Assembly (NCBI GenBank): GCA_964613095.1
Contig: CAZTFX010000002.1
Coordinates: 20,521-84,520 of the forward strand
From: RGIG4576 sp964613095
GTDB lineage: Bacteria; Bacteroidota; Bacteroidia; Bacteroidales; Muribaculaceae
Direction: 5' to 3'
DNA length: 64,000 bases
Shown here: positions 41,701-51,700 of the stretch, in pieces
How positions within the stretch are numbered: position 1 is the stretch's first letter
How the letters are laid out: each line of letters begins with the position of its first letter
The notes under the pieces: generated by a model
What the model saw: the letters and a program-made list of their open reading frames with translations, nothing else
Told to the model about the DNA's origin: nothing
Databases searched by the model: none
Translations under genes and position numbers: made by a program

Positions 41701-41735
41701 AAAACGTCTCACAAAATCACATTGTGAGACGTTTT
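41701..41735. terminator. Bidirectional terminator between deoC and endonuclease gene
   Basis: Perfect 14-bp arms 41701-41714 and 41722-41735 with a seven-base loop, then a T run. It serves deoC and, in reverse, the convergent secreted endonuclease gene. Confidence 0.88.
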
Positions 41736-41752
41736 TGTTTTTGTGTAAAATC

Positions 41753-43450
41753 TTATTTTACGACAACTTTTATAGGTCGTTGTGTTTCTTGTGCTGTGAT
41801 TATATATACTCCATAAGGTAGAGATAATTCATCGTTGTTTTCTACATAATCAAGTTTTTTAATAAGAATTCCTTGCATGTTATATATGCATACGGTACTT
41901 AACGGCTCATTACATATGAATCTCAAACCTCTTTCATGTGTTGCCACTGCAAGAATTTTATCGGCTTTGGCGCCTTCAATTCCGCTATTTTCTGCAACGG
42001 TTATTGTGTTGGATTTTTCTGATTCATAGCCAAGTCGGCAGCTTTGTACGTAGTATGTTTCACTTGTTCCCGCTTCACGAGTGAAATCAATATACGTATC
42101 TTCTGTATCTGTTTTTTCAGACGATATTAGTGTACCATCTTTGTATATGCTACGTGTAACGATGTAATAGTCTATTTGTTCTGTAACTTCTTGCCATACG
42201 GCTCTATAAGAGCTTGAAGTCACATTTTCGGCTGGTAAAGCTACCGGTGTAGAAAGGGTAGGTGCTTCAAGGCAAGTACCATTGATGTAAACACCTGTTT
42301 CGCTGGTTTCGATACCTCCATCAGAGTAGAATAATGTTGTGGAATGTGTTCCGGTTGTTGTAGGTTTATAGGTGATGGTTAGTTTGTAACCCTCAGTTGA
42401 ATTCATTGCACTTGCGGAAATTTTTTCGGTTGAAAGTGAAAACATTTTATAATTACCATTGTCATCATATAGGGTAAGTGTTACACCATTACCTGATATA
42501 TTCTTACCCTTTATGTAAAGATCCAAATTATAAGTTTTTCCTATACCTAGCTCACCGAAATCAAGAGTACTGCCCAATTGCGGATATAATATTTCTGCAG
42601 GTCCTGTTATGGTACTGCTTCCACCACCATTGTAGGTTTCTCCCATTTTATTACCCCAAATATAGTCGGCTAGATTGGGGTCATCTACAAAGGGATTACG
42701 ATTGCCTTGAATGGAGTACACCGCGTCGTTTCTTGCACGTTCTTTTTCACTTACTGGATCGTTTTTGTGCCATTTCATAAGCAGTTCACGTGCATATTGA
42801 TTTAGGGTCATATAACTTGAATTATTAAACATGTAGGTGTATTTCCATGTGTAATCTTGATAACATGTCGCCATATAAAAATACACTCGTGCAAAATCGC
42901 CTTTGTATTCATCGTCAGGTTCGAATACAAAATTGGTGCTGCTTCCGCTTATTGATGGGTAGCCTACTATTGATACTCCGTTATTGAATTTTACACTGAG
43001 TGAAGTGTTTACCTCTCCTAGAGGGTAATTGCTTTTGGCTGAATTGGCGTCGCCATCGCTGGGGAATAGGTGCATGATGTCGGTTCCAGCTTCATACGCT
43101 TCTACATTACTGGGAGAGTTCCACCAACTTTTAGGTACTGAGTGTTCTCGATTAAGTCCTCTTGTTCCTCCGTAATACCAATAGTTCTGGCTATTCCAAT
43201 TGTCGGAATACATATCCCACACTAATGTACGGTTATTTATCTTTTCCGGATATGCATCAGTTTGAGGAAAATAATTCCAAAGGCTGGAATAGGTGAGTTT
43301 AGTGTGTGGTCTAACTAATTTATGTATGGCATTTTTCAAATCTTCTCCATTTTTTTCATTTAATGAAGAATAATAGCCTTCGGGGGCTGCAGCATATGTA
43401 TATAGAGTACATATACATGATATAAGAGTTAATAATCGATTGTATTTCAT
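41753..43450 (-). CDS. Secreted endonuclease I family nuclease with T9SS-type tail
   Basis: 565 residues. A signal peptide (to about A20/A21) is followed by an Endonuclease_1 domain (PF04231, as in Vibrio/E. coli EndA) around 35-275: the His-metal motif is GLNREHSVPKSWW with H103, followed by TDIMHLFPSDGDANSAKSNYPLG. Residues ~285-400 look like an Ig-like or HYDIN/ASPM-type beta domain, ~400-480 a fibronectin III-like domain, and the last ~70 (VCIYNMQGILIKKLDYV, ending RPIKVVVK) a T9SS type A sorting tail. It probably degrades extracellular DNA or RNA for nutrition or biofilm control. A -7-like box lies at 43492-43499. Confidence 0.87.
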   Translation of the reverse strand: MKYNRLLTLISCICTLYTYAAAPEGYYSSLNEKNGEDLKNAIHKLVRPHTKLTYSSLWNYFPQTDAYPEKINNRTLVWDMYSDNWNSQNYWYYGGTRGLNREHSVPKSWWNSPSNVEAYEAGTDIMHLFPSDGDANSAKSNYPLGEVNTSLSVKFNNGVSIVGYPSISGSSTNFVFEPDDEYKGDFARVYFYMATCYQDYTWKYTYMFNNSSYMTLNQYARELLMKWHKNDPVSEKERARNDAVYSIQGNRNPFVDDPNLADYIWGNKMGETYNGGGSSTITGPAEILYPQLGSTLDFGELGIGKTYNLDLYIKGKNISGNGVTLTLYDDNGNYKMFSLSTEKISASAMNSTEGYKLTITYKPTTTGTHSTTLFYSDGGIETSETGVYINGTCLEAPTLSTPVALPAENVTSSSYRAVWQEVTEQIDYYIVTRSIYKDGTLISSEKTDTEDTYIDFTREAGTSETYYVQSCRLGYESEKSNTITVAENSGIEGAKADKILAVATHERGLRFICNEPLSTVCIYNMQGILIKKLDYVENNDELSLPYGVYIITAQETQRPIKVVVK

Positions 43451-43491
43451 GTAATAAATGACTTTAAATCCATAATTTAAGAAAATGGGTT

Positions 43492-43499
43492 TAAAGATA
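43492..43499 (-). promoter_or_regulatory. Promoter -7-like box for secreted endonuclease gene
   Basis: The minus strand reads TATCTTTA, one base off consensus, 42 bases ahead of the start codon. Confidence 0.45.
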
Positions 43500-43550
43500 G
43501 TACAACTTTTTTAAAAAACTTAATGAAATGATGAAATCTTGCTTATTTCG

Positions 43551-43901
43551 TCATGACATAGATAATGTTTTTACAAAATTATGTACAGTAAGAATGATTT
43601 TAGATGGTTTTACTCCCGATTGGGAACTTATTTCATTTAAGGAGTAACCTTTTACGTAAAGTACGAATATTTGTTTAGATGGAGTATCCATTTTTCTGTA
43701 AGATTTATGTAGATTTTCGATTTTTACAATAGTATGAGAGTGTGTCGGGCTTATTATGTTTCGTACACGATTAAACAGGTTTACTATTTTTATTTTAAGG
43801 TTGTTATAAATGTTTTTCCACATAAATTCAAGTTCGGTTGACGTTGTGGACGATGTACCATACGCTTCATTTTGGCTTTGAGTTAGTTCGGTAGTTTTCA
43901 T
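43551..43901 (-). CDS. Sigma-70 region 4-like helix-turn-helix protein without region 2
   Basis: 116 residues. The C-terminal half has the outline of sigma region 4: KMDTPSKQIFVLYVKGYSLNEISSQSGVKPSKI, where a helix (L.k.k..FvLy..G.s..EIs) leads into a recognition helix. The N-terminal half is helical and lacks any recognisable region 2, so it would not form a normal ECF sigma factor. Alternatives are a LuxR-like DNA-binding module, an anti-sigma partner or a decayed ECF gene. It stands alone, with a promoter box at 43944. Confidence 0.55.
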   Translation of the reverse strand: MKTTELTQSQNEAYGTSSTTSTELEFMWKNIYNNLKIKIVNLFNRVRNIISPTHSHTIVKIENLHKSYRKMDTPSKQIFVLYVKGYSLNEISSQSGVKPSKIILTVHNFVKTLSMS

Positions 43902-43943
43902 AATAAAATTTTTATATGTAACTTAAATGTAACAAATACGACA

Positions 43944-43951
43944 CAAATGTA
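43944..43951 (-). promoter_or_regulatory. Promoter -7 box for sigma-4-like gene
   Basis: The minus strand reads TACATTTG, matching TAnnTTTG, 43 bases upstream of the start. Confidence 0.5.
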
Positions 43952-44127
43952 TAATAAAAAATTAAATAAATTAGAGGAAAGACTAAAAAAATTTTATCTT
44001 TAACATTAAATAACGAAAACTTTATATGTTGTGAAAAGGGTTAACTTGTAGTAATTTAACTAGAAATAATGTGAAATGTAGCAGATATTTTATGGAGAAG
44101 ATTTAAAAACTTATATTATGTTACAAA

Positions 44128-45017
44128 TTAATTGCAAAAAGATAGAAATGTGAAATCTTTTTCTACTTTTAATGTTGCATTTGCCCCCTCAATAATAGGA
44201 ACGTTTTCATCAATGTGCCCTAATGGAAAATCATAAACAACAGGGAAATTAAACGAAGCGACCATACGATTAATCATTTCATACATGGTTTCTCCATTGT
44301 CGTCTGGTTCTTTGTAACCGGTAAAACGTCCCACAATCAATCCTCTTAATCTGTGAAAAACACCTGACAATTTGAGATTGTAAAGCATGCGTTCCACTTT
44401 ATAAATCGGTTCTCCTATATCTTCGATAAAAAGAATTGTTTCCGGTTTGAAAAGATTGTATTTAGTACCTATAAGACCACTCAAAACAGCTAAATTTCCA
44501 CCTACAATCATTCCTTTGGTCGTTCCACGTCTATTAAAAGGGTGTGATGGTAGCTTATACGTAGGTAATTTTCCTTCAAGAATATTATGTAGGATTATGT
44601 TACTAGTATCGTTTTCTCCCCAAAGGGCTAAATGTTTTGCCATAGAGGCAAATTGTATATTGCATGAAAAATTGAAATATCACTGAACCCTATAATCCAT
44701 TTTGCGTTGTTGCGTATGTCTTCTGTCGAAAAATGTTCGGCTAGATGAATCGTACCATAGCCTCCTCGTCCACATAAGATGGCTTTAATTTCCGGATTGT
44801 ATAATGCTTCTTTGAAATCGTTCAAGCGGTCTTCAAGAGTTCCGCTGAAATAACCGTTTTTCCCTCGGCAATGTTTTCCGGGAATAACAATATATCCCCA
44901 TTGTTCTAATATACGGCAAGCTCCGTCGATATATTCGGGATTAACAGCACTTGCAGGTGAAACAATGGCTATCTTATCGCCTTTCTTTAGGAATTCCGGG
45001 AAAATAACTTTTTGCAT
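44128..45017 (-). pseudogene. LD-carboxypeptidase (peptidase S66), broken by an internal deletion/frameshift
   Basis: LD-carboxypeptidases remove the terminal D-alanine from muropeptide tetrapeptides in peptidoglycan recycling. The N-terminal part (45017 down to 44628) has KGDKIAIVSPASAV, LCGRGGYGTIHLA and the nucleophile region WIIGFSDISIFHA; the C-terminal part (44643 down to 44128) has MAKHLALWGE, VGGNLAVLSGLIGT, the catalytic Glu region IEDIGEPIYKVERML and the His region PLGHIDENVP. The two are in different frames. Between FHA and SMAKHLA only 14 bases remain (44647-44660), where intact relatives, from memory, have about 12 codons. A deletion of roughly 22 bases would explain both the loss and the shift. 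It could also be a sequencing error. The gene lies downstream of the radical SAM gene. Confidence 0.82.
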
Positions 45018-45037
45018 AAAGAAATATGCAGGAGAAA

Positions 45038-45814
45038 TTAGTTTATTTGAACTTTTATTCCTGCCGCTGCTATGTGTTTACCTATTGTTTCCAGTTCTTC
45101 TCTGCTTATCTTTTCAAGATTCTCTTCCGGTGTTTTACGGTCGATTGAATAAATCATTACCTCTTGTGGGGCAATTTCTTTGTATGCCTCAATAAGTGCT
45201 TTGATTTCGGTATCGGTAGTATTGTCTATTTTTATTCCGTTGTGTTCACCACGCAATAACATGGTTTGAACAATACATTTGCCGTTGAACTTCTTTAAAT
45301 CGGCTATAACGCCTTCAGGTAGTACACCGTTAGATGTTGGTTGGTTAATAGCTCTGAATGTTGGAGCTATTGCCGAATCCAGTTTAAGAATGTTGTTGTC
45401 TACTTTTTTGAGAGCTTCCACCACCGAATCTTTCTTTAGCATAGTGCTGTTACTCAATACGCTTATTTTTACATTCGGGAAGAATCTGTCACGCAACATA
45501 ATCACATCCTGTACTATTTCTTTGAATTGAGGGTGTAGCGTAGGTTCTCCGTTACCGGAAAAAGTAATGACATCAAGATTTTCACCGGCTTCAATCATTG
45601 TTTTGAGTTTACGATTAAGCCCCTTTTTCACGGCTTCACGTGATGGAATACCGCTTTTTCCTGCACCTTGAGCATTATATCCTGCTTCACAATACACACA
45701 ATCGAATGAGCATATTTTACCATCATTTGGCATTAGGTTTATACCAAGAGAAACACCAAGTCGGCGACTATGAATAGGTCCGAAAACCGTTTCATGAAAC
45801 AATACAGTCTGCAT
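45038..45814 (-). CDS. Radical SAM protein
   Basis: 258 residues. The iron-sulfur cysteines C35, C39 and C42 form CSFDCVYC (CxxxCxxC), which with S-adenosylmethionine starts radical chemistry. ITFSGNGEPTLHPQFKEI matches the GGEP-type motif, and DSAIAPTFRAINQPTS and VQTMLLRGEHNG are typical of the Bacteroidetes/archaeal group related to MoaA/wybutosine-like radical SAM proteins annotated without known substrate. It precedes the broken LD-carboxypeptidase by 20 bases and has a perfect promoter box upstream. Confidence 0.88.
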   Translation of the reverse strand: MQTVLFHETVFGPIHSRRLGVSLGINLMPNDGKICSFDCVYCEAGYNAQGAGKSGIPSREAVKKGLNRKLKTMIEAGENLDVITFSGNGEPTLHPQFKEIVQDVIMLRDRFFPNVKISVLSNSTMLKKDSVVEALKKVDNNILKLDSAIAPTFRAINQPTSNGVLPEGVIADLKKFNGKCIVQTMLLRGEHNGIKIDNTTDTEIKALIEAYKEIAPQEVMIYSIDRKTPEENLEKISREELETIGKHIAAAGIKVQIN

Positions 45815-45840
45815 AAACTAATCTTTTTATGATTCCACCA

Positions 45841-45848
45841 CAAAGATA
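45841..45848 (-). promoter_or_regulatory. Promoter -7 box for radical SAM gene
   Basis: The minus strand reads TATCTTTG, 27 bases ahead of the start at 45814. Confidence 0.65.
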
Positions 45849-45888
45849 CAACAATCTTGCGATATAAGGTTAAATTTAATAATTGTAC

Positions 45889-47127
45889 TTAATTCAAGAT
45901 ATTTTTTATCAGTTCTAGGTATTTATTTACGATGGTGGTGGGGGAGAAACGTTTTTCCATTTCGTTGTGAAGAAATTCACGATTTATATCGGCATTTACT
46001 GCCCATTCTATGCCACAAGCAAAATCTTCGTATGATTTGTATTCGGCTATGTAGCCGGTACGCAAGTGTTCTACAATATCACATTGTCCTCCGTTACCGA
46101 AAGTTACGGGTATGCATCCTGCTGCCATACCCTCGATGAGAGTGTTTCCAAAGGATTCGTATAGGGATGTGGATAGAATCACATCGGCATGAGCAAGCAC
46201 GTCCTTGACCTTGTTGGCTCCTATACGTCCCAAAAAAGTGAATGAAATATCGAGCTCTTGTAATAATGATGCGTCACGAATGTTGCCGAAAAGCAGTAAA
46301 TGAATGTTATCAGCAATGTTTGGTTTGTGTGATTTCAGCCATTTCAGTGCACTGAGCAGAATGGAGAATCCTTTTACAGGATCATCTAGTCGCGCAGCTC
46401 CCATTGCTATTATTTTTTTGCCAGGGGAGATGTTATAATAAGCGTTGGACTGACGGGTACAAGAGTATTCGTCTATGTTGGTTGTGTTTGGGATTACTTG
46501 AATGTCTTTGTCTCGGCATAACGAACTTTCTTTACATTTATCGGCGAGCCAATTACTTACCGATACAAAATATAAATTTTGAGTCGAAAAAACTACTTTT
46601 TTCCTTTTCCATGTGCGATGAGAAAGATCGTCTCGGTTATTAGAACCCAAATACATGCATTTACCGCAAGAGGTTTTATAACGGTTGCATTCGTAAGCAT
46701 GATGACATATTCCGGTACATTCCCACATGTCGTGCATAGTCCAAATGATGGGTTTTCCTGTTGCACATAGCTTTTCTACGCTGTCAAGCGATAAAGCACC
46801 TTGATTAATCCAGTTCAGCATAATCACATCGGCTTCTTTAACGATTGGGTGGGAAGAAATGTCACGTCCCCAAGAGGCAGTGTCAACCTTAAATAGATTT
46901 TCCCGAGAAAATCCATTCTGCAAGAAAATTTGTAATCGTTCCGCAAGGAATACCGATTTATCTTTCACACAGTCGGCATAACTTATTACGTTGTCATCGT
47001 TACCTGTTTTATCTATAACAAGCATTTTTGCGTCGATTCCTTCTTTACGCAAAGCATTCATAAGTCGGTAAGATACAATTGCGGCACCTCCGTTTAAGTC
47101 GCTCTTGTTAATTATAGCTATTTTCAT
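45889..47127 (-). CDS. Glycosyltransferase, GT4-like (GT-B fold)
   Basis: 412 residues from the ATG at 47127 (MKIAIINKSDLNGGAAIVSYRLM). The frame is open to a TTG at 47148, but that codon lies inside the promoter box. Features of family 4 transferases: GGAA loop, WTMHDMWECTGICHHAYEC with a cysteine cluster ECNRYKTSCGKC, VIPNTTNIDEY, MGAARLDDPVKGFSILLSAL and the donor-binding E(x7)E-like SLYESFGNTLIEGMAAGCIPV. It likely transfers a sugar from a nucleotide donor in surface glycan synthesis; the acceptor is unknown. No other glycan genes are adjacent. Confidence 0.88.
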   Translation of the reverse strand: MKIAIINKSDLNGGAAIVSYRLMNALRKEGIDAKMLVIDKTGNDDNVISYADCVKDKSVFLAERLQIFLQNGFSRENLFKVDTASWGRDISSHPIVKEADVIMLNWINQGALSLDSVEKLCATGKPIIWTMHDMWECTGICHHAYECNRYKTSCGKCMYLGSNNRDDLSHRTWKRKKVVFSTQNLYFVSVSNWLADKCKESSLCRDKDIQVIPNTTNIDEYSCTRQSNAYYNISPGKKIIAMGAARLDDPVKGFSILLSALKWLKSHKPNIADNIHLLLFGNIRDASLLQELDISFTFLGRIGANKVKDVLAHADVILSTSLYESFGNTLIEGMAAGCIPVTFGNGGQCDIVEHLRTGYIAEYKSYEDFACGIEWAVNADINREFLHNEMEKRFSPTTIVNKYLELIKNILN

Positions 47128-47145
47128 AGAAAATTGAAATACAGA

Positions 47146-47153
47146 CAAAAGTA
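47146..47153 (-). promoter_or_regulatory. Promoter -7 box for glycosyltransferase gene
   Basis: The minus strand reads TACTTTTG, a perfect match 19 bases before the ATG at 47127; it overlaps the alternative TTG codon and so rules that start out. Confidence 0.62.
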
Positions 47154-47160
47154 CATAAAT

Positions 47161-48558
47161 TTATCGGTTTTTCATGCCTAATTCTTCACTTCTTACTATT
47201 CTTATGGGTTTTACTCCTGAGCGTACTTCAAGATATTCTTCGAGTTTTCGGGAGTCTTGAGTTGTCATGAATCCATTGAGTTTTACAATAGCGAGATTTA
47301 CTGTATCCACTTTGTTATTGCTTATGGAACAGAAAACGTTACGACTTAAAGCGATATCATCCACGCGAGGGAACAATACTTTTATTTCCGGAGCAAGTTG
47401 CGACGCCAATCGTTCAAGTTCGGTAGCCATACCTATGCGCATTTTTAAGGAGTCTATTTGTTCTGTTTGAAATGCAATCTTCTTTTGATTATCGGCATAG
47501 ATTTCATTAAACATCGATGTGGTTATTTCTCGTGAACTCAATGGATTGGAGGCTCCTATTGCCACTCCTTGCTGTATTGTGAGTTCGGTTCCTCTCAACC
47601 ATCGGTTCTCGTCCAATTTTTTCATCATTGCCACATGTAAGGAATCAGTGTTCAGCTTTTCACCTATTAAAGTTATTCGTATGAATTTCTTTCCATGTTT
47701 TACACCCGCGTCCTTGTTTAGTACTTGGGCATTTGGGAAAACAAATTCGGTATTGATGAAATTATTGGCACTGTTTTCAAAGTAGCTGTCACGCACCATA
47801 TTGAACGTGAGCCATATACTGGGTAATAGAGTTACAATGATGATACCGGTAACATATTTCTTTACTTTGTTTTTTGTATCTTCATGTACGAAATTGTGTG
47901 GTTTGAATTTCAAGAACTTTACACCTACGGTTGTAGCGTAGCCTATGAAAATTGAATTTATAAGAAACAAATAAAATGCGCCGAAGAAATATTGCAATTG
48001 CCATGTTGCGAGACCGTAGCCTGCGGTACACAGTGGTGGCATAAGTGCTGTTGCTATAGCCACTCCCGGAATAGCATTTCCTTTCTTTTTGCAGGCAAGT
48101 GCCACAATGCCGGCAAGTCCGCCAAAGAATCCTATCAGTACATCGTATATGGTGGGTGATGTGCGTGCCAATAGTTCCGATCGTCCTTCACTCACGGGAG
48201 AAATAAGGAAATAAAGAGTTGAGGCAAGCACACTGAATGCGGCAGCCATGGCAAGATTGCGAAAAGAACGTTTTATCAAGTCAAAATCATAAGTCCCGAG
48301 ACCGAACCCCATACCTATTATGGGACCCATAAGCGGGGAAATAAGCATTGCACCGATGATTACTGCAGCCGAATTGGTGTTAAGCCCTAAAGAAGCAATA
48401 AAAATAGCAATAATCAGGATTATGATATTTGCTCCTTTGAACGAAACACCGTCCATCACTGCTTGTATTGCCGTTTTTTCATCATCGAGTTCAGCCGAAA
48501 GGTCAAAATATTCCCTTATATAGTTTTTTACTGTTATAAACAATCTTTTATTTCCCAT
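47161..48558 (-). CDS. DUF389 (TIGR00341-like) membrane protein
   Basis: 465 residues. The N-terminal half has about six membrane helices in the DUF389 pattern: ANIIILIIAIFIASLGLNTNSAAVIIGAMLISPLMGPI (given in part), then FFGGLAGIVALACKKKGNAIPGVAIATALMPPLCTAGYGLA. The C-terminal third is soluble (VFPNAQVLNKDAGVKHGKKF onward), with a coiled-coil-like stretch near 370-390. Proteins of this family are found widely in bacteria; transport or stress roles have been suggested but not proven. It is monocistronic and divergent from the restriction-modification gene. Confidence 0.85.
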   Translation of the reverse strand: MGNKRLFITVKNYIREYFDLSAELDDEKTAIQAVMDGVSFKGANIIILIIAIFIASLGLNTNSAAVIIGAMLISPLMGPIIGMGFGLGTYDFDLIKRSFRNLAMAAAFSVLASTLYFLISPVSEGRSELLARTSPTIYDVLIGFFGGLAGIVALACKKKGNAIPGVAIATALMPPLCTAGYGLATWQLQYFFGAFYLFLINSIFIGYATTVGVKFLKFKPHNFVHEDTKNKVKKYVTGIIIVTLLPSIWLTFNMVRDSYFENSANNFINTEFVFPNAQVLNKDAGVKHGKKFIRITLIGEKLNTDSLHVAMMKKLDENRWLRGTELTIQQGVAIGASNPLSSREITTSMFNEIYADNQKKIAFQTEQIDSLKMRIGMATELERLASQLAPEIKVLFPRVDDIALSRNVFCSISNNKVDTVNLAIVKLNGFMTTQDSRKLEEYLEVRSGVKPIRIVRSEELGMKNR

Positions 48559-48699
48559 ACTAAAAACATAAGATTTATAATATTATAATAACAAATAAAA
48601 ATCATTTTTGATTAAAAGAATTATAGAGTTTAAGAATGTGATTATTTGAAGTAAATGATATTTTTTACAATTATAAATTTATATTTATAATTAATGTAT

Positions 48700-48707
48700 T
48701 AACTTTG
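48700..48707 (+). promoter_or_regulatory. Promoter -7 box for restriction-modification gene
   Basis: TAACTTTG is a perfect match 17 bases before the ATG at 48725, giving a leader of about 10-12 bases. Confidence 0.6.
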
Positions 48708-48724
48708 CAAGAAAAAGGGTTACT

Positions 48725-51700
48725 ATGGATATTAAGAAACATGTTGCAGCATTGGGATTTGTTCCAAAAAATGGAACGAATGGTATTTATCATAAGATGT
48801 ATCTTGATTATGCCATAGAGGTTGATTTTGAAAAACAAAGTATTAACTACGGTAGTGGTATTATTGCTGAATGCAAGACCACACAAAATTTTTCACAACT
48901 TGAAAATTTTGTGGTGCTTGAGTGTGTTGACAGACTTCTTACCAAAGGGTATAAACCTCAAAACATAGTTCTTGAAAAGACTTGGCCATCTGGTCATGGT
49001 ACGTCAGGACGATTGGATATTTGTGTTAATAGTGAAGATGGTACACCATATATGCTTATCGAATGTAAGACATATGGTAAGGAGTACAATAAGGAATTAG
49101 CAAGAATTCGTAAGGAAGGAGGGCAATTATTCACGTATTTCCAATTATCTGGTGGAAAGGCTGATGTGCTAATGTTGTATGCATCAGAATTGAAAGGCAA
49201 TAAGATTGTCTATGTGAATGAGATTATCAAGATTGAAAATGATTATCGCAATGGTGATGTTAAAGATATTTATGAAAAATGGAATAAACTCACCAAAGAT
49301 AACGGAATCTTCGATTCTTGGGTGCAACCATATAATTTCCAGAGCAAGGCTTTAACAAAAGAACAATTAAAGGAGATAAAAGCAGAGGATTCAAGTTTTA
49401 TCTTCAATCGTTTTCTTGAAATATTACGTCATAATGTAGTATCAGACAAGGGTAATGCTTTCAATAAGATATTTACGCTTTTCTTGTGTAAGGTATATGA
49501 TGAAACAACCGCAGTTGATGGTGAAGAATTAAAGTTCCAGTGGCTTGAAGGACGAGATAATCACGTAGATTTCCAACTTCGCTTGACAGACCTTTATAGC
49601 AAAGGTATGAAAAAGTTCTTGGATAGAATTGTCAGTGATTTTAATGATGATGATTTTAACAAGCGTTGTGCCAACCTTACACCGGAAACTAAAGATTTTT
49701 TGCGTAAAGAGGTTAATAAACTCCGTCTTGAAAAGAATAATGAATTCGCAATCAAGGAGGTATATGACAATGCTTCGTTTGAAGAGAATGCAAAGGTTGT
49801 AAAAGAGGTTGTAGAGTTGATTCAGGGATATAGAATCCGATACAACAAGCGACAGCAATATCTATCTGACTTCTTTGAACTACTACTTACTACCGGTCTC
49901 AAGCAGGAGGCAGGACAGTATTTTACACCTGTGCCTATTGCACAATTTATCATAAAGTGTCTTCCTTTGGATTCTATTATGGCAGAAAAATTATCTCGCA
50001 AAGATGGTGAGATTTTGCCATATATGATTGACTATGCAGCTGGTAGCGGTCACTTTATCACCGAGTTTATGCACGAAATTCAAGACATCATAAACACCTG
50101 TGATACCTCTAAATATATTGAGGAGACAAGAAAGCACCTTATCAATTGGCAGAATTGTCATTTCGATTGGGCTACAGATTATGTATATGGTATAGAAAAG
50201 GATTATCGACTTGTAAAAGTTGGTAAGGTTGGTTGCTATTTGCATGGTGATGGCTTGGCGAAAGTTATCCTCAGTGATGGACTTGCCAATTTTTGCAATA
50301 ACAAAGAGTATAAGGGGAAATTACGCAAGCTAACAAATGACGGACAAAAGGACAATCAGCAATTTGATATTGTATTGAGCAATCCTCCGTATTCAGTTTC
50401 TTCATTCCGTCAGACAACTCGCGACTATTACACAGAGCAAGATTTTGATCTGTATAACTCATTGACAGATAATAGTTCCGAAATAGAGTGTCTGTTTATT
50501 GAGCGTACGAAACAGTTGCTTAAGGATGGCGGTATAGCAGGAGTTATTCTCCCAAGTTCAATTTTGAGTAATTCGGGCATATATACCAAAGCTCGTGAGA
50601 TTATATTGCAATACTTTGATATTGTTGCAATAGCAGAATTGGGTAGCAATACCTTTATGGCAACCAATACAAATACTGTTATTCTGTTCCTGCGTCGTAG
50701 AGATAACTATTTTGCAACAAACACCAAGAGTGCAGTTGATACTTATTTCCACACATTGAATGATGTAACTATCAATGGCATTGAAACACCTGCCTCAAAA
50801 TATGTAGCTCACGTTTGGGGGGAACTTGATTATGCTGATTATGTTACATTGTTGCAAAAATCGCCAAATGACAAGGTAAAAGCACACGAAATCTATGCAG
50901 AGTATAAAAATAGAATTTCTGCAAAGAGTGATGCTAAGTTATATGAGGCAATCTTAAATATTGAGGCTGAAAAACTTTTGTACTTTATTTTGGCATATCC
51001 TCAAAAGGTTGTTATTGTAAAGAGCGGTGAGAAAGATGTAGAAAAACGCTTTTTAGGCTATGAGTTCTCAAATCGTAGAGGTAATGAGGGTATTCATGCG
51101 ATTCAAAGAGGTAAGAATATTGATGAATGTACTCAACTCTTCGATACTGATAGTTACAATAATCCTGAAAAAGCAAGCACTTATGTGTATAGAGCGTTTA
51201 ATGCAGATTACACATCGCCAATAGCAGAAGAAATGCAACCTCACGTTAGTCGTGTATCATTGATTGATATGCTTACTTTTGATAGAGATGTATTTGAAAA
51301 AAACATTTCTCTAATAGCAAAAAAAAAAGTAGAATTTAAAACAAAGTGGGACATACTTCCCCTTGGATTTGTCTCATCTATTGATTGGGGGAACACACGT
51401 CTTACAAAAAGGATTTATTCCCCAAAAGGAAAGTATGATTGCTACAGTGCAAGTGGCAAAGATGGTCATACAGACACATTTGAACATGATGAGGAGGCGA
51501 TTGTTTTGTCTGCGATTGGAGCCAGATGTGGCAAATGCTTCTTGGCCAAAGGGAAATGGACTGCAATTAAAAATACAATTATAATAAAACCATCTGAAAA
51601 AGTTTTGGTGGATTATTTGTATTTGTGTCTGAATAATGAAGATTTCTGGGAGAAAGCAGGAAAAAAAGCACAGCCATTCATTACATTAGCATCTGCAAAT

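Noticed and set aside
47128..47148. TTG start extending the glycosyltransferase
   Set aside because: The TTG is inside the -7 box; the ATG at 47127 starts the conserved KIAIINK strand.
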